Position numbers and translations under genes: made by a program. 64,000 nt of DNA from Bradymonas sp963697525 (GTDB taxonomy: Bacteria > Myxococcota_A > Bradymonadia > Bradymonadales > Bradymonadaceae), in the NCBI GenBank assembly GCA_963697525.1, contig OY969087.1, positions 5,146,001 to 5,210,000 of the forward strand, written 5' to 3'. Positions 1-9,105 of this stretch are shown here, piece after piece. Each line of letters begins with the position of its first letter. Position 1 is the first letter of the stretch. Below the pieces are notes generated by a model. That model was not told where the DNA came from, searched no databases, and saw only the letters and a program-made list of their open reading frames with translations.

Positions 1-1
1 T

Positions 2-205
2 GGCGCCCAGGGAATCCTGCTGTCCTCGAAGGTGCGCGCACTGTTCGACGGCCGCTTCAATGTCTCCTGCGACGACGTGCGCGCCTCGGCGGTGCCCGCG
101 CTTCGTCACCGCGTCATCCTGAACTTCGAAGGCGAAGCCGAAGGGATCAAGACCGACGAGATCCTCGCCGAGATCATCGACAAGACGCCGGAGAACAAGG
201 GGTGA
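2..205 (+). CDS. MoxR-family AAA+ ATPase, C-terminal end (partial)
   Basis: Only the last 67 codons are in the window. The reading frame enters at base 2 and stops with TGA at 203-205. The peptide carries the C-terminal lid typical of MoxR ATPases, with an RxxALFxGR-like stretch, a block of DDVRASAVPALRHRVILNF and an acidic tail with DEILAEII. The complete MoxR protein later in the window (28547-29539) ends with the same pattern, ending DVLRHRVILTF. The stop overlaps the GTG of the DUF58 gene, so the two are probably translationally coupled. MoxR proteins are chaperone-like ATPases that act with VWA-domain partners; the partners follow directly here. Confidence 0.85.
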   Translation, partial: GAQGILLSSKVRALFDGRFNVSCDDVRASAVPALRHRVILNFEGEAEGIKTDEILAEIIDKTPENKG

Positions 206-1086
206 CGACGAACGACCAATTCGACGACGAGTTTCTCAAGAAACTCGAATACCTCTACATCGTCTCCAAGAAGATCGTCGCCGGCCGCAACCAGGCCGAC
301 CGCAAGACGCGCATCGTGGGCAGCGGCATCGAATTCGCCGACCACCGCTCGTACTCGCGCGGCGACGACTTTCGCGGGCTCGATTGGAAGGTGTACGCGC
401 GCACCGAGAAGCTATTTTTGCGCCTCTTCGAGGAGGAAGAGGACCTGTACATCTATTTTCTGCTCGACTGCAGCCGCTCGATGCTTCTGGGCGAGACCAC
501 CAAGTGGGAGTACGCCAAGAAGGTCGTCGCGGCGCTGGGCTATATCGGGCTGAGCAACCTCGACCGCGTGAGCATCATCCCGTTTTCGAGTAAGCTCGAG
601 GGCAGGCTTCCGCCGTCACGCGGCAAGGCGCAGATCTTCAAGATCTTCGACTTTCTGCGCAAACTCGAGCCCGGCCAGCACACCAGCCTGGAGGACGCGT
701 TCTCGACCTTCGTCGCCCAGAACAAGCGACGGGGCATCGCGGTGGTGCTCAGCGACTTCTACGACCCGCGCGGCTTCGAGGAGGGGTTGAACAAGCTTCG
801 CTACTTCAAATTCGATCCCATCGTCATCCACGTATACGACAAGCGCGAGCTCAACCCCACGGTGCAAGGCGAGCTGCAACTGGTCGACGTCGAGACCGGG
901 GACGTGCGCGAGCTGACGCTGACCCCGGAGGTCGTCAAGGAGTACCGCGAGGCGTTCTTCGAGTTCAGCGGTGAGCTCGAGGAGTATTGCACCCGCAAAC
1001 AAGTGCTTTACTTCCGCGTGCCCATTCAGGAGGAGTTCGACGAGCTCATCCTGCGCATCTTCCGTGCCGGAGGGTTCGTCAAGTAA
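202..1086 (+). CDS. DUF58 domain protein (MoxR-VWA locus 1)
   Basis: 294 residues. The central part holds the DUF58 signature region: YSRGDDFRGLDWKVYART, then an acidic EEEEDLYIYFLLDCSRSM segment resembling a degenerate VWA metal site (DCSRS). No signal peptide or membrane segment is visible, so it should be cytoplasmic or peripheral. The GTG start overlaps the upstream MoxR stop by four bases, and the gene ends in a TAATG overlap with the next VWA gene, which argues strongly for one transcript. DUF58 proteins almost always sit beside MoxR and VWA genes; the exact biochemical role is unknown. A second DUF58 protein of similar length is at 29735-30610. Confidence 0.9.
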   Translation: MTTNDQFDDEFLKKLEYLYIVSKKIVAGRNQADRKTRIVGSGIEFADHRSYSRGDDFRGLDWKVYARTEKLFLRLFEEEEDLYIYFLLDCSRSMLLGETTKWEYAKKVVAALGYIGLSNLDRVSIIPFSSKLEGRLPPSRGKAQIFKIFDFLRKLEPGQHTSLEDAFSTFVAQNKRRGIAVVLSDFYDPRGFEEGLNKLRYFKFDPIVIHVYDKRELNPTVQGELQLVDVETGDVRELTLTPEVVKEYREAFFEFSGELEEYCTRKQVLYFRVPIQEEFDELILRIFRAGGFVK

Positions 1087-3005
1087 TGCAATTTACCGGA
1101 CTTCCATGGAGCACGATTCTGACGCTGGCCGGCGTTGCCGCCGCCGGCGTCACCGTGCTGTACATCCTCAAGCTGCGAAAACGCCGCATCCAGGTGCCCT
1201 TCTCGCATCTGTGGGGGCGCGTGCTCGAGAAGCGGCGGCGCCAGTCGGATTTCTGGCGGCGGTTTCGCCGGTTTTTGTCCTGGCTGCTCCACATTCTGAT
1301 GGCCGCCCTTCTGGCGTTCGCCCTGGCCGACCCGCATATGAAGAACGAGGTCGTCCACGGCCGCCACATCCTGTTGCTCATCGACAATTCGGCGAGCATG
1401 GGGGCCACCGACGTCAGCGGCGGGGCCAACCGGCTGGACGTCGCCCGCCAGGAGGCCGCCAAGATTTTGAAGACGGTCGGCCCGGAGGACCGGGTGATGC
1501 TAGTGGCGTTCAACGACCAGATCGAGCCGCTGAGCCCGTTTGTCGCCGACGCGTCGGTGCTCGAGCAGCCCCTTCGCGAGATCAAGGTCGCCGCCACCGG
1601 CACCGCCTACAAGCAGGCGTTGAGCTTCGCGGCGGACTCGCTTCGCGACACCGACAACGGCCAGCTCGTGCTCATCAGCGACGGCGCCGGCCTCGACCAC
1701 GAGACCTTCGACGCCTTCGACTTCGGCAAGCACACCATCGTGCGCCACCTGAAGATCGGCGAGAGCGCCGGCAACGTCGCCGTGACCGCGTTCAACGTGC
1801 GCCGCTACGTGGCCAATAAGCTCGACTACGAGCTGTTCGTGCAGGTCAAAAACTACTTCGACCGCTCGGTGGAAGCCGAGCTGCAGATCTACGCCGACGG
1901 CCGGCTGGTGGACACCAAGCCGTTGAAGCTCGCCCCCGACCAGACCCTGCAGCGCTTCTATCCCAGCCAGGCGGTCTCCGGCCAGAAGCTCGAGGCGCGC
2001 GTTCGGCTGACCAGCCGCGACGCCCGCGACGTCTTCCCGCTCGACGACCGCGCCTTTGCCATGCTGCCCCAGACCCACAAGGTCAGCGTGCTGGCGGTCT
2101 CCGACGGCAACTTGTTTTTGGAAGGCCCCCTGCTGCTCAACCCCAACCTGGACGTCAAGCGCATCAAGCCGTCGCAGTACACGCCGACGGCCTCGGCGGG
2201 CTACGACGTGACCATCTTCGACGGGGTCGCGCCCGAGCTTCCTCAGAAGGGAAATTTCGTCTTCTTCGACCCGCCCGCCGACGGCTCGCCCTGGGAGGTG
2301 CGCGGCGAGATCGACAATCCCATCATCACCTCGGTGCGCGACAGCCACCCGTTGATGCGCTGGATCACGCTCAAGGACCTCAACATCGGCTCGGCCTCGT
2401 CGTGGCGCACAGGGCGCTGGGACACCGTGGTGGCGGCGTCGTTCGGCAAGCCGCTCATCGTCACGCGCAAGCATAACGGCCGCTCGCTGGTGGGCGTGGC
2501 CTTCGACATTCGCAACAGCGACATGCCCCTGCGGGTGGCGTTTCCGGTGTTCATGATCAACGTCGTCGACTACTTCACGCTCGACGACAACAGCTACATC
2601 CCCAACTACACCACCGGCAAGACCTGGTCGGTCGACCTGCCCCAAGCCAAGGCCGGCAAGACCAAGGCCGGCAAGACCAAGGCCAAGACGGCCACGGTCA
2701 CCCGCCCCGACGGCCGGCAGACCGACGTGCCCGTCTTCGACGGGCGGGCGGTGTTCACCGGCGAGCAGACCGGTTTTTACCGAATCGAGACGACCAACGC
2801 CAAAAAGACCATCGCCGCGAACCTGTCCAACCTGGACGAGTCGCGCATCAAACCCAGCGAGTTGAAGCTGGGCAACGAGAAGGTCGAGCACAACGTCGAC
2901 AATCTCATCTTCCAGCGCAACGAGCTGTGGATCTGGGCGGTGCTCGCCTTGCTGCTGCTGCTCCTGATCGAATGGGCGACTTATAACCGCCGCATCACCG
3001 TGTGA
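1086..3005 (+). CDS. BatA-like membrane VWA protein
   Basis: 639 residues from the ATG at 1086, which overlaps the previous TAA by one base; the frame is open further upstream but that stretch lies inside the DUF58 gene. Residues about 10-30 and 58-80 are hydrophobic, the N-terminal BatA-type membrane region. A VWA domain follows, with the metal site DNSASMG (about 97-103). A long beta-rich region without recognisable domains comes next, then a Lys/Ala/Gly-Lys-Thr repeat near 518-532, and a last membrane helix (ELWIWAVLALLLLLLIEWA) close to the C-terminus. The topology suggests the VWA and beta-rich parts lie on one face between two anchors. Operon partner of the MoxR and DUF58 genes. Confidence 0.85.
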   Translation: MQFTGLPWSTILTLAGVAAAGVTVLYILKLRKRRIQVPFSHLWGRVLEKRRRQSDFWRRFRRFLSWLLHILMAALLAFALADPHMKNEVVHGRHILLLIDNSASMGATDVSGGANRLDVARQEAAKILKTVGPEDRVMLVAFNDQIEPLSPFVADASVLEQPLREIKVAATGTAYKQALSFAADSLRDTDNGQLVLISDGAGLDHETFDAFDFGKHTIVRHLKIGESAGNVAVTAFNVRRYVANKLDYELFVQVKNYFDRSVEAELQIYADGRLVDTKPLKLAPDQTLQRFYPSQAVSGQKLEARVRLTSRDARDVFPLDDRAFAMLPQTHKVSVLAVSDGNLFLEGPLLLNPNLDVKRIKPSQYTPTASAGYDVTIFDGVAPELPQKGNFVFFDPPADGSPWEVRGEIDNPIITSVRDSHPLMRWITLKDLNIGSASSWRTGRWDTVVAASFGKPLIVTRKHNGRSLVGVAFDIRNSDMPLRVAFPVFMINVVDYFTLDDNSYIPNYTTGKTWSVDLPQAKAGKTKAGKTKAKTATVTRPDGRQTDVPVFDGRAVFTGEQTGFYRIETTNAKKTIAANLSNLDESRIKPSELKLGNEKVEHNVDNLIFQRNELWIWAVLALLLLLLIEWATYNRRITV

Positions 3006-3018
3006 GCGATACTGAACG

Positions 3019-5742
3019 ATGATCATCGATCGCAAAAGAATGGGCGAGGTCGTCTTCTGGCTACTCCTGGTGGGGGCGTGGCTGGCGATGGGCTACGCCT
3101 TCTTCCACTACATCGTCACGCCCGGCCTGGACGTCATCGCCTTCAAGTTCCACGGGCGAAACGTCGAGATCCTCGCCCCGCTGTTCTTCGGCGTGCTGCT
3201 GTTGCTGCCGATTCTGTGGCTGGTGCAGCGCTTCACGCTGAGCGACCTGCCCCGGGCGCAGCGCTGGCTCAACGTGGTGTTGCGCGCCCTGTTCATCGCC
3301 TCGCTATGCGGCGCGCTGGTCCAGGTCGTGCTCACCAGCTTCGAGTCCCGGGTGTGCACGATCTTTTTGGTCGACACCTCGGCGTCGGTGCCCAAATCGG
3401 CGCTCGACGAGGCGGTCGACTACATCAACAAAGCGCGCGCCGCCAAGGGCAAGCGCGACGAGGTTCAGGTGGTCGCCTTCGCCCGCCACCCCTACCGCGT
3501 GAAGCTGCCCGACGAGGGCAAGCTCGAGAGTATTCCGCGCCCGAAAAACAAAGAGGACGCCCTGTACACCAACGCCGCGGCGGCCCTTCGCATGGCCTAC
3601 GGGCTGTTTCCCCAGGACCATATCAAGCGCGCGGTGATCATCTCCGACGGCAACGAGACCCGCGGCGACATCCTCGCCGAGGCCCACCGCGCCAGCGTCT
3701 TCGGCATCCGGCTGTACAACAAGGAGACCACCATCAAGGCGCGCCCCGAGGTGTTGGTGCGCGACGTCGAGGTCCCCAAAAAGCTCAAGGTCGGCCAGCC
3801 GTTCAACCTGACCGCCAAGGTCTTCTCCAACCACCCCGACAAGGCCACCCTGACGCTGTGGCAGAACGACTTTCGCGACGGGACTAAAAAGGTCGACCTC
3901 AAAAAGGGCATGAACGAGGTGACCTTCAAGACCCAGGTCTCCGAGCCGGGCTTCAAGGAGTTCAAGCTCGACATGAAGGTCGACGGCCAGGACCACTTCA
4001 AGGCCAATAACAGCTTCGTGTACAGCACCAACGTGCGCGGCAAGCCGCGGGTGCTGTACGTCGAGGGGGAGATGCGCGCGCGCCACTACCTGCAGCGCGC
4101 GCTTCGCAACCAGGACTTCATCCTGGAAACGCGCGGCAAATACGGGCTTCCCGACAGCCTCAAAGAGTTCGAGAACTTCGACCTGGTGCTGGTCTCCGAC
4201 CTGCCGGCGACCCATATGTCCGACCACCAGATGGACCTCATCGACCGCTACGTCAAAGAGATGGGCGGCGGGTTCATCATGGCCGGCGGGGAGAACTCGT
4301 TTGGCCCCGGCGGCTACTACGGCACCAGCATCGAGAAGGTGCTGCCGGTCAACTTCCAGCCCAAAAAGAAGCGCGAGACCCCCAGCCTGGCCCTGATGCT
4401 GGTCATCGACAAATCCGGTTCGATGAACGGCGACCGCATCGAATTGGCCAAGGAGGCGGCCAAGGCGACCGTCGAGATCTTGCAGAAAGACGACAAGGTG
4501 GGCGTGACCGCCTTCGACGACGGCGTCCAAAAGCTCGTGCGCATGCAGAGCGCGACCAACCGCGTGCGTATCACCAGCGACATCAGCCGGCTGCGCGCCA
4601 GCGGCGGCACCAATATCGCCGCCGGGCTGCAGGCAGCCTACGAGGAGCTCGCCCTCACCCCGGCCAAGCTCAAGCACGTTATCTTGCTGACCGACGGCCA
4701 CTCCGACTCGTCGAATATCTTCAGCGAGATCCTGCCGGCGATGCGCATCGAGGGCATCACGGTGTCGACGGTGGCGGTGGGCTCGGCGTCGGCGTCCACC
4801 CTGCTCAAGCGCATCGCCGAGGGCGGCGGTGGGCGCTATTACTACACGACCAACCCGTACAATATCCCGCGCATTTTCATGAAGGAGACCTCCGAGGTCT
4901 CGCGCAGTTCGATGGTCGAGGAGCCGTTTCGCCCCAAGGTCGCCAAGCACGCCCAGGTCCTCGACGGCATCCCCTGGAGCCGCGCGCCCTACCTTCTGGG
5001 CTACGTGTCCACGCGGCCCAAAGAGCGCGCCGAGGTGTTGCTGACCTCCGAGTACGGCGAGCCCATCCTCGCGCGCTGGCGCTACGGCCTGGGCAAGGTG
5101 GCCGCGTTTACCAGCGATCTGAAGAACCGCTGGGCGGTCCAATGGGTGCGCTGGCCGGGCTACGCCAAGTTCTGGGCTCAGCTCATCCGCGACACCATGC
5201 GCACCGACGACCGCATGAACCTGGCGATGCGCACCGAGGTCAAGCAGGGCAAGGCCCACATCGTCGTCGACGCGGTGGGCCAGGATGACCGCTTCATCAA
5301 CAACCTCGACTCCACGGTGATGATGCGCACGCCCTCGGGCAAGAAGAAAAACGTCAAGCTCCACCAGACCGCCGCCGGGCGCTACGAGGCGAGCGTGCCC
5401 CTGGACGAGTACGGCTCGTACAGTCTCAAGGCCAAACACGACAAAGACGGCGACACCATCGGCGTAAGCCTGGGAAGCATCTCCTATCCGTACTCGCGCG
5501 AATACCTCTTCCTCGAGCCCAACCGCCAGCTTTTGAAGCAAGCGGCCGCCCTGGCCCGCGGCACCACCAACCCCAAGGTCAAAACCCTCTTTGACCCCAT
5601 GGGCGAGCAGGTCAAATACCGCAAGGAGCTGTGGCCGTTTTTCCTGATGGCCGCCTTCGGCTTTTTGCTCCTCGATTTGGCCCTTCGCCGCATCCGCCTG
5701 TGGGGCAGCACCGAGCTACAGTGGGACCAATTCTTCAAGTAG
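3019..5742 (+). CDS. Large membrane VWA protein with glutamine amidotransferase-like domain
   Basis: 907 residues. Three hydrophobic helices lie in the first 110 residues. A first, degenerate VWA-like domain begins at FLVDTSASVP (about 115-124). A beta-rich region follows. About 350-440 resembles the class I glutamine amidotransferase-like fold found in such proteins (VLYVEGE, then DLVLVSDLP, then a glycine-rich FIMAGGENSFGPGGYYG stretch), with no obvious catalytic Cys. A canonical VWA domain has its metal site at LVIDKSGSMNG (about 461-471) and a T-containing loop near GGTNIAAG. A single membrane helix (PFFLMAAFGFLLLDLAL) is near the end. It starts 13 bases after the previous gene and closes this locus. 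Two VWA-type folds in one chain suggest a scaffold for an envelope complex; that role is inference. Confidence 0.85.
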   Translation: MIIDRKRMGEVVFWLLLVGAWLAMGYAFFHYIVTPGLDVIAFKFHGRNVEILAPLFFGVLLLLPILWLVQRFTLSDLPRAQRWLNVVLRALFIASLCGALVQVVLTSFESRVCTIFLVDTSASVPKSALDEAVDYINKARAAKGKRDEVQVVAFARHPYRVKLPDEGKLESIPRPKNKEDALYTNAAAALRMAYGLFPQDHIKRAVIISDGNETRGDILAEAHRASVFGIRLYNKETTIKARPEVLVRDVEVPKKLKVGQPFNLTAKVFSNHPDKATLTLWQNDFRDGTKKVDLKKGMNEVTFKTQVSEPGFKEFKLDMKVDGQDHFKANNSFVYSTNVRGKPRVLYVEGEMRARHYLQRALRNQDFILETRGKYGLPDSLKEFENFDLVLVSDLPATHMSDHQMDLIDRYVKEMGGGFIMAGGENSFGPGGYYGTSIEKVLPVNFQPKKKRETPSLALMLVIDKSGSMNGDRIELAKEAAKATVEILQKDDKVGVTAFDDGVQKLVRMQSATNRVRITSDISRLRASGGTNIAAGLQAAYEELALTPAKLKHVILLTDGHSDSSNIFSEILPAMRIEGITVSTVAVGSASASTLLKRIAEGGGGRYYYTTNPYNIPRIFMKETSEVSRSSMVEEPFRPKVAKHAQVLDGIPWSRAPYLLGYVSTRPKERAEVLLTSEYGEPILARWRYGLGKVAAFTSDLKNRWAVQWVRWPGYAKFWAQLIRDTMRTDDRMNLAMRTEVKQGKAHIVVDAVGQDDRFINNLDSTVMMRTPSGKKKNVKLHQTAAGRYEASVPLDEYGSYSLKAKHDKDGDTIGVSLGSISYPYSREYLFLEPNRQLLKQAAALARGTTNPKVKTLFDPMGEQVKYRKELWPFFLMAAFGFLLLDLALRRIRLWGSTELQWDQFFK

Positions 5743-5883
5743 CTCGGGCATCATGGCAGGTCGCTGGTGTGGAGCGCTCGCGGGGCTCGTGATACTGTGG
5801 CAGCGTTACGGCTTCACAACCGGCCCCGGGGGGCGCCAGGCGACCAGTCCCACGGGCCGAATCGGTACGTGGGAGAACTTGCG

Positions 5884-7575
5884 ATGCTCATTGGCATTGA
5901 TCTGGGGACGACGAACTCGCTTGCGGCCGTGTGGCGCGACGGCGCGGCCACGCTGGTACCCAACGCCTTTGGCGACCGGCTCACCCCCTCGGTGGTGGGC
6001 TTGTCCGACGAGGGCACCGTGTTGATCGGTCGAGCAGCGCGTGACCGGCTGGTCACCCATCCCCACATGACCGCCGCGGCGTTCAAACGCGCGATGGGCA
6101 CCGACCGCGTGTTTCGGCTGGAAAAGCGCTCGTTTCGCGCCGAGGAACTCTCCTCGATGGTGCTACGCTCCCTCAAGGAGGACGCCGAGGCATACCTGGG
6201 CCAGCCCATTGACGAGGCGGTCATTTCTGTGCCGGCGTATTTCAACGACACCCAGAGAAAGGCCACCCGTATCGCTGGGCAGCTCGCGGGACTGCGCGTC
6301 GAGCGGCTGATCAACGAACCGACGGCGGCCGCCCTGGCCTACGGGCTCCACCAGAACGACGAGACGAAGTTTCTGGTCTTCGACCTGGGCGGAGGCACGT
6401 TCGACGTGTCGGTTCTGGAGTTGTTCGACGGCATCATGGAGGTGCACGCCAGCGCGGGCGACAACTTTCTGGGCGGTGAGGATTTCGTCGAGGCGATCAT
6501 CGCGATGTTCTGCGAGGCCAACGCGCTGTCCTTCGAGCAGTTGCCGTCGACTCTACGGGGTCAGCTTCGCGCCGGCGCCGAGCGTGCCAAGCGCGAGCTC
6601 AACTCGGCCGATTCGACCTCGATCGAGCTGCGTGTGGACGGCGAGGTGATCTCCCACGACATCCCGCGTCGCGATTATGAAGAACGCGTCGCGCCCCTGC
6701 TCACCCGACTTCGCCGCCCGGTGGAGCGAAGCATGCGCGATGCTGGGCTTCGCACCGCCGACCTCTCTGAGGTCGTGCTCGTGGGAGGCTCGACGCGCAA
6801 GACCATCGTGCAAAGGCTGGTCGCCCAGATGTTCGGCCGCCTTCCGCTTCGCCACATCAATCCCGACGAAGTCGTCGCCCTCGGGGCGGCGGTGCAAGCG
6901 GGCCTGAAGATGCGCGACGCGGCGCTCGACGACGTCGTCCTAACCGACGTCTGCCCGTATACCCTGGGCATAGAGGTCTCCCGGCGAATGCCCGATAGCT
7001 CGGTGGTCGGCGGGCGTTTTAGCCCGATCATCGAGCGCAACACGGTCATCCCCACCAGCCGTTCGAGTACCTTTCACCCCGTTGAAGAGGGGCAACGCCA
7101 TTTGCTGGTCCAGATCTATCAGGGCGAATCGCGCAATACCGAGGACAACCTGCGCCTGGGCGAGCTGCGCCTCAAGCTGCCGCGCGTCGCCCGAGACGAG
7201 GCAGGCGTCGACGTGCGTTTTACCTACGACGTCAACGGGCTTCTCGAGGTGGAGACGACGACGCTGCACACCGGGCAGGTAAATCGGCTCGTCATCGAAC
7301 AATCACCCGGCGCCATGAGTGCCGAGGAGATTGCTCGCCGATTCGCGGCCCTGTCGGATTTGAAGGTCCACCCCCGCGATCAGGTCGAAAACCAGGAACT
7401 TCTCAATCGCCTCCAGCGCTTACACGAGGAGTCTCTGGGTGCTGATCGCGCCCGTGTGGCCGATCTCATCGACCAATTCATGTACGTGCTCGACGGCCAG
7501 GATCCGCGCGAAATCGAGCGCGCCCGCAAAAATGTCGAGGCGCTGGTCGCCCGGCTCGAGACCGAACTTTTCTGA
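5884..7575 (+). CDS. hscC: Hsp70-family chaperone, HscC type
   Basis: 563 residues, close to HscC and shorter than DnaK, with no long helical lid tail. Start ATG 5884 is preceded by GGGAG at 5871-5875; an open upstream extension lacks homologous content. The nucleotide-binding domain shows the phosphate-1 motif GIDLGTTNS (4-12), VPAYFNDTQR, the phosphate-2 motif DLGGGTFDVS and VGGSTRKT in order. The substrate-binding half is shortened. Its TGA overlaps the ATG of a J-domain gene by one base. HscC in enterobacteria is likewise neighboured by DjlB/DjlC J-proteins, which stimulate only this Hsp70, so the pair probably forms a dedicated chaperone system. Clients are unknown. Confidence 0.9.
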   Translation: MLIGIDLGTTNSLAAVWRDGAATLVPNAFGDRLTPSVVGLSDEGTVLIGRAARDRLVTHPHMTAAAFKRAMGTDRVFRLEKRSFRAEELSSMVLRSLKEDAEAYLGQPIDEAVISVPAYFNDTQRKATRIAGQLAGLRVERLINEPTAAALAYGLHQNDETKFLVFDLGGGTFDVSVLELFDGIMEVHASAGDNFLGGEDFVEAIIAMFCEANALSFEQLPSTLRGQLRAGAERAKRELNSADSTSIELRVDGEVISHDIPRRDYEERVAPLLTRLRRPVERSMRDAGLRTADLSEVVLVGGSTRKTIVQRLVAQMFGRLPLRHINPDEVVALGAAVQAGLKMRDAALDDVVLTDVCPYTLGIEVSRRMPDSSVVGGRFSPIIERNTVIPTSRSSTFHPVEEGQRHLLVQIYQGESRNTEDNLRLGELRLKLPRVARDEAGVDVRFTYDVNGLLEVETTTLHTGQVNRLVIEQSPGAMSAEEIARRFAALSDLKVHPRDQVENQELLNRLQRLHEESLGADRARVADLIDQFMYVLDGQDPREIERARKNVEALVARLETELF

Positions 7576-8354
7576 TGGACGACTGCTGGGACATCCTCGG
7601 GCTCGAGCCAACCGACGACCGGCGTGCGATCAAGCGCGCCTACGCCAAGGAGCTCAAGAAGCACTCCCCAGAAGACGATCCTCAGGGATTCCAACGGGTG
7701 CGCGAGGCCTATGAAGATGCCCTCGCCTCAGCGGACGAGCCTGGCTCGCGGACGAGCATCCTGCCGATTACACCTGCGTCGTTCGGGGAAAGTCCTCGTC
7801 CTCGTGAGCACGCGAATGCGGACCATCCTGACGCCGAGTTCCGCCATTCACGGAGCCTGGCTGGGCAAATGGTCGCCGCGATCTTGGAGGACGACAACCC
7901 GGTCCAGACCTTCCTACGGACGCTCGAAGATCCACGACTCGCCGACCTGTCGACCTCCGAAACCTTCGAAGTCGAGCTCGCCTCGAAGTTGGCGGATGGC
8001 GCGGGTTCGCCCAGGCTGACGGTCGTGGCAACCCGAAGGCTGGATTGGACCGATGTCCACCATCCCCTGCGACGGCGCTTCCCGACGTTTTTCGAGCATG
8101 CCGGCGACCTTGCGCGCGGCTCCAAGTCGCATCAAAACAGGCGCCGCGCGCCGACGACGGTGGGGGGGCTTGCGCGAAGGTGGCTGGCGATGTTTTCGCT
8201 CGTTACTGCGCTTGGTGCGATTCAGGCAATCGCATCAGCCCCCGACGACGGTGACGGGATCATCGGGTATCTGGCCGTGCTCATGTGCGCGATAATCGTC
8301 GAGGCGCTGATCGTGCGGCGATGGATTCGCGACCGACGGTCGACACATCGTTGA
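7575..8354 (+). CDS. DjlB/DjlC-like J-domain co-chaperone with C-terminal membrane helices
   Basis: 259 residues. Residues 1-50 match the J-domain form that partners HscC: CWDILGLEPTDDRRAIKRAY followed by an acidic DDPQGFQRVREAYEDA block. The canonical HPD tripeptide is not present; the equivalent place reads HSP (residues 30-32), followed by EDDP. Two hydrophobic segments lie in the last 70 residues, ending in a basic RRWIRDRR tail, which suggests a membrane anchor with the J-domain in the cytoplasm. It overlaps hscC by one base (TGATG), so co-translation is likely. The middle 60-190 region is not recognised. Gene identity rests on the J-like start and the neighbour. Confidence 0.8.
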   Translation: MDDCWDILGLEPTDDRRAIKRAYAKELKKHSPEDDPQGFQRVREAYEDALASADEPGSRTSILPITPASFGESPRPREHANADHPDAEFRHSRSLAGQMVAAILEDDNPVQTFLRTLEDPRLADLSTSETFEVELASKLADGAGSPRLTVVATRRLDWTDVHHPLRRRFPTFFEHAGDLARGSKSHQNRRRAPTTVGGLARRWLAMFSLVTALGAIQAIASAPDDGDGIIGYLAVLMCAIIVEALIVRRWIRDRRSTHR

Positions 8355-8453
8355 TTGCGCGCAGCCATATGCGCACGAGCCATTGTTGCCTTGCCGGTGC
8401 CATCCGTGTGCGAAGGTTCGGCCTATCGGCTCCCTTTTTCCACGGAGGACATC

Positions 8454-9065
8454 ATGGCCGAGCAGTGGAAACTCGAAGGGACGTATATGGAGGCGTGCAA
8501 CTGCAAGGAAGCATGCCCGTGTGTCTTTCTCAGCCCGCCCAGCGAGGGTGAATGCACCGCCCTGCTCGCCTGGCATATCGACTCGGGCCTCATGGGCGAC
8601 GTCGATCTGAGCGGCCTCAACGCCGCGCTGTCGGTGTACTCTCCGGGCAATATGATCGAGGGCAACTGGACGGTGGCGATGTACGTCGACGACCAGGCCA
8701 GCGAGGAGCAGCGCCAGGCGCTACAGACCATCCTTGGGGGACAGGTCGGCGGACATCCAGCGAACTTGGCTGAACTAATCGGCGAGATTCTTGGGGTGCG
8801 CGCGGTGCCGGTGCAGTTCGAGACCGACGGCAAGCGCCACACGCTGCGCATCGGCGAGGTCGGCGAGGCGACGACCAACGACGAGGCCGGCACTGATGGC
8901 CGGGAGGTCACCGTCAACAACCCGCCGTTTAGCGTCGCGCCGGGCTTTCCGCTGGTGCTCACCCGCTCGCAGAACCTTCGCTATCGGGACTACGACTATG
9001 ACTGGGAGATCTCCGAGCGAAACGGGTTCATCTCGCCGTTCGCCTACGCCGGACCCGGCGCCTGA
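8454..9065 (+). CDS. DUF1326 domain protein
   Basis: 203 residues from ATG 8454, chosen because GGAGG lies five bases upstream (8444-8448); a longer open frame to 8355 has no such site. The N-terminal YMEACNCKEACPCVFLSPP motif, with a CxC-x3-CxC cysteine cluster, is the hallmark of DUF1326 (COG5588). The cluster could bind a metal, but that is not demonstrated for this family. No signal peptide is visible. The next gene encodes a DUF2182 membrane protein, the usual partner of DUF1326 in many bacteria, which supports both calls. Confidence 0.88.
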   Translation: MAEQWKLEGTYMEACNCKEACPCVFLSPPSEGECTALLAWHIDSGLMGDVDLSGLNAALSVYSPGNMIEGNWTVAMYVDDQASEEQRQALQTILGGQVGGHPANLAELIGEILGVRAVPVQFETDGKRHTLRIGEVGEATTNDEAGTDGREVTVNNPPFSVAPGFPLVLTRSQNLRYRDYDYDWEISERNGFISPFAYAGPGA

Positions 9066-9105
9066 GTCCCCCGTCGCGGAGACAACGAGCCTGGCCGAAT
9101 CGGTA

